A DNA stretch of 6,343 nt from Urinicoccus sp. (GTDB lineage: Bacteria; Bacillota; Clostridia; Tissierellales; Peptoniphilaceae): positions 1 to 6,343 of the forward strand of contig JASBZN010000069.1 of assembly GCA_029983435.1 (NCBI GenBank), read 5' to 3'. Of this stretch, positions 6,182-6,343 are shown piece by piece (the first letter of the stretch is position 1; each line of letters opens with the position of its first letter). The position numbers and the translations under genes were made by a program. The notes under the pieces are model-generated. The model had not been told where the DNA came from. It made no database searches and saw nothing but the letters and a program-made list of their open reading frames with translations.

Positions 6182-6198
6182 AAAGCAGAGGCTTTTTT
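6158..6198. terminator. Bidirectional intrinsic terminator between convergent genes
   Basis: Bases 6168-6176 (CCTCTGCTT) pair perfectly with 6183-6191 (AAGCAGAGG) around a six-base loop. On the right a run of six T (6193-6198) follows; on the left there are eight A (6158-6165), which read as T on the - strand. The hairpin can therefore stop transcripts from both sides. It overlaps the antiporter gene: the left arm encodes its last residues and the TAA stop (6179-6181) is in the loop and its edge. Confidence 0.88.
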
Positions 6199-6219
6199 AA
6201 TAAAGATTTCCCGAGAGAA

Positions 6220-6343
6220 CTACTTAGTATGCTCTTCTAAGTAGTTGATAATGTCTTGGGATTCATACATAGGTTCTTCATCAATAAATAGGCAGGGGAC
6301 TTGTTTTTTGCCACCCTTTTCAATTAGGTAGTCCCGAGATTCT
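6220..6343 (-). CDS. Glutaredoxin/GST N-terminal-like thioredoxin-fold protein (C-terminal part)
   Basis: Reading the - strand from 6342 to the TAG at 6222-6220 gives 40 residues beginning ESRDYLIEKGGKKQVPCLFI. The segment holds the landmarks of the second half of a glutaredoxin or GST-N fold. These are the cis-proline after valine (QVPCLFID), which packs against the active site, then a strand and turn, then the E-S-x-D-I motif (YESQDIINYLEEH) that contacts the glutathione or thiol partner. The N-terminal half, where a CPxC or CxxC active site would lie, is beyond the right edge, so redox activity cannot be confirmed. It converges on the antiporter gene and shares its terminator. A small glutaredoxin-family thiol reductase is the likely product. 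Confidence 0.72.
   Translation of the reverse strand, partial: ESRDYLIEKGGKKQVPCLFIDEEPMYESQDIINYLEEHTK

Overview
This is an AT-rich, tightly packed bacterial window. Strong AGGAGG-type ribosome binding sites, 4-14 base gene overlaps, a GTG start and U-tailed intrinsic terminators all point to a low-GC Gram-positive (Bacillota). The sequence alone does not fix the genus. Eight protein genes are complete and all lie on the + strand. A ninth, on the - strand, runs off the right edge.

Layout, left to right. (1) Bases 21-53 are the terminator of a gene outside the window. (2) A promoter near 63-92 drives a two-gene unit: a 3-hydroxyisobutyryl-CoA hydrolase-type crotonase (130-1167), overlapped by a membrane-anchored protein that looks like a class I methyltransferase with an eroded SAM-binding loop (1154-1858). 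(3) After a 64-base gap comes a three-gene cassette: an ECF-type sigma factor (1923-2435), an overlapping small two-helix membrane protein that is probably its anti-sigma factor (2428-2748), and an abutting membrane protein with a zinc ribbon (2749-3135). The cassette ends in a terminator at 3137-3165. Its layout resembles the Bacillus subtilis sigY-yxlC-yxlD/E region, as far as I recall it. (4) A promoter with a perfect extended -10 (3180-3188) starts pyrF (3216-3911) and pyrE (3908-4513), the last two steps of de novo UMP synthesis. After 27 bases the same transcript probably continues into a CvrA/NhaP2-like cation/proton antiporter with two C-terminal RCK_C domains (4541-6181). (5) A bidirectional terminator that overlaps the antiporter stop codon separates this unit from a convergent glutaredoxin/GST-N-like gene (6220-6343, - strand, C-terminal part only).

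Most of the window is ordinary housekeeping and signalling content. The items most worth a second look are the apparent pseudo-methyltransferase coupled to a CoA-thioester hydrolase, the sigma/anti-sigma/zinc-ribbon cassette, and the linkage of pyrimidine synthesis to a probably ligand-gated cation antiporter. I found no convincing novel defence system, mobile element, CRISPR array or RNA gene. No gene-free stretch exceeds about 130 bases.
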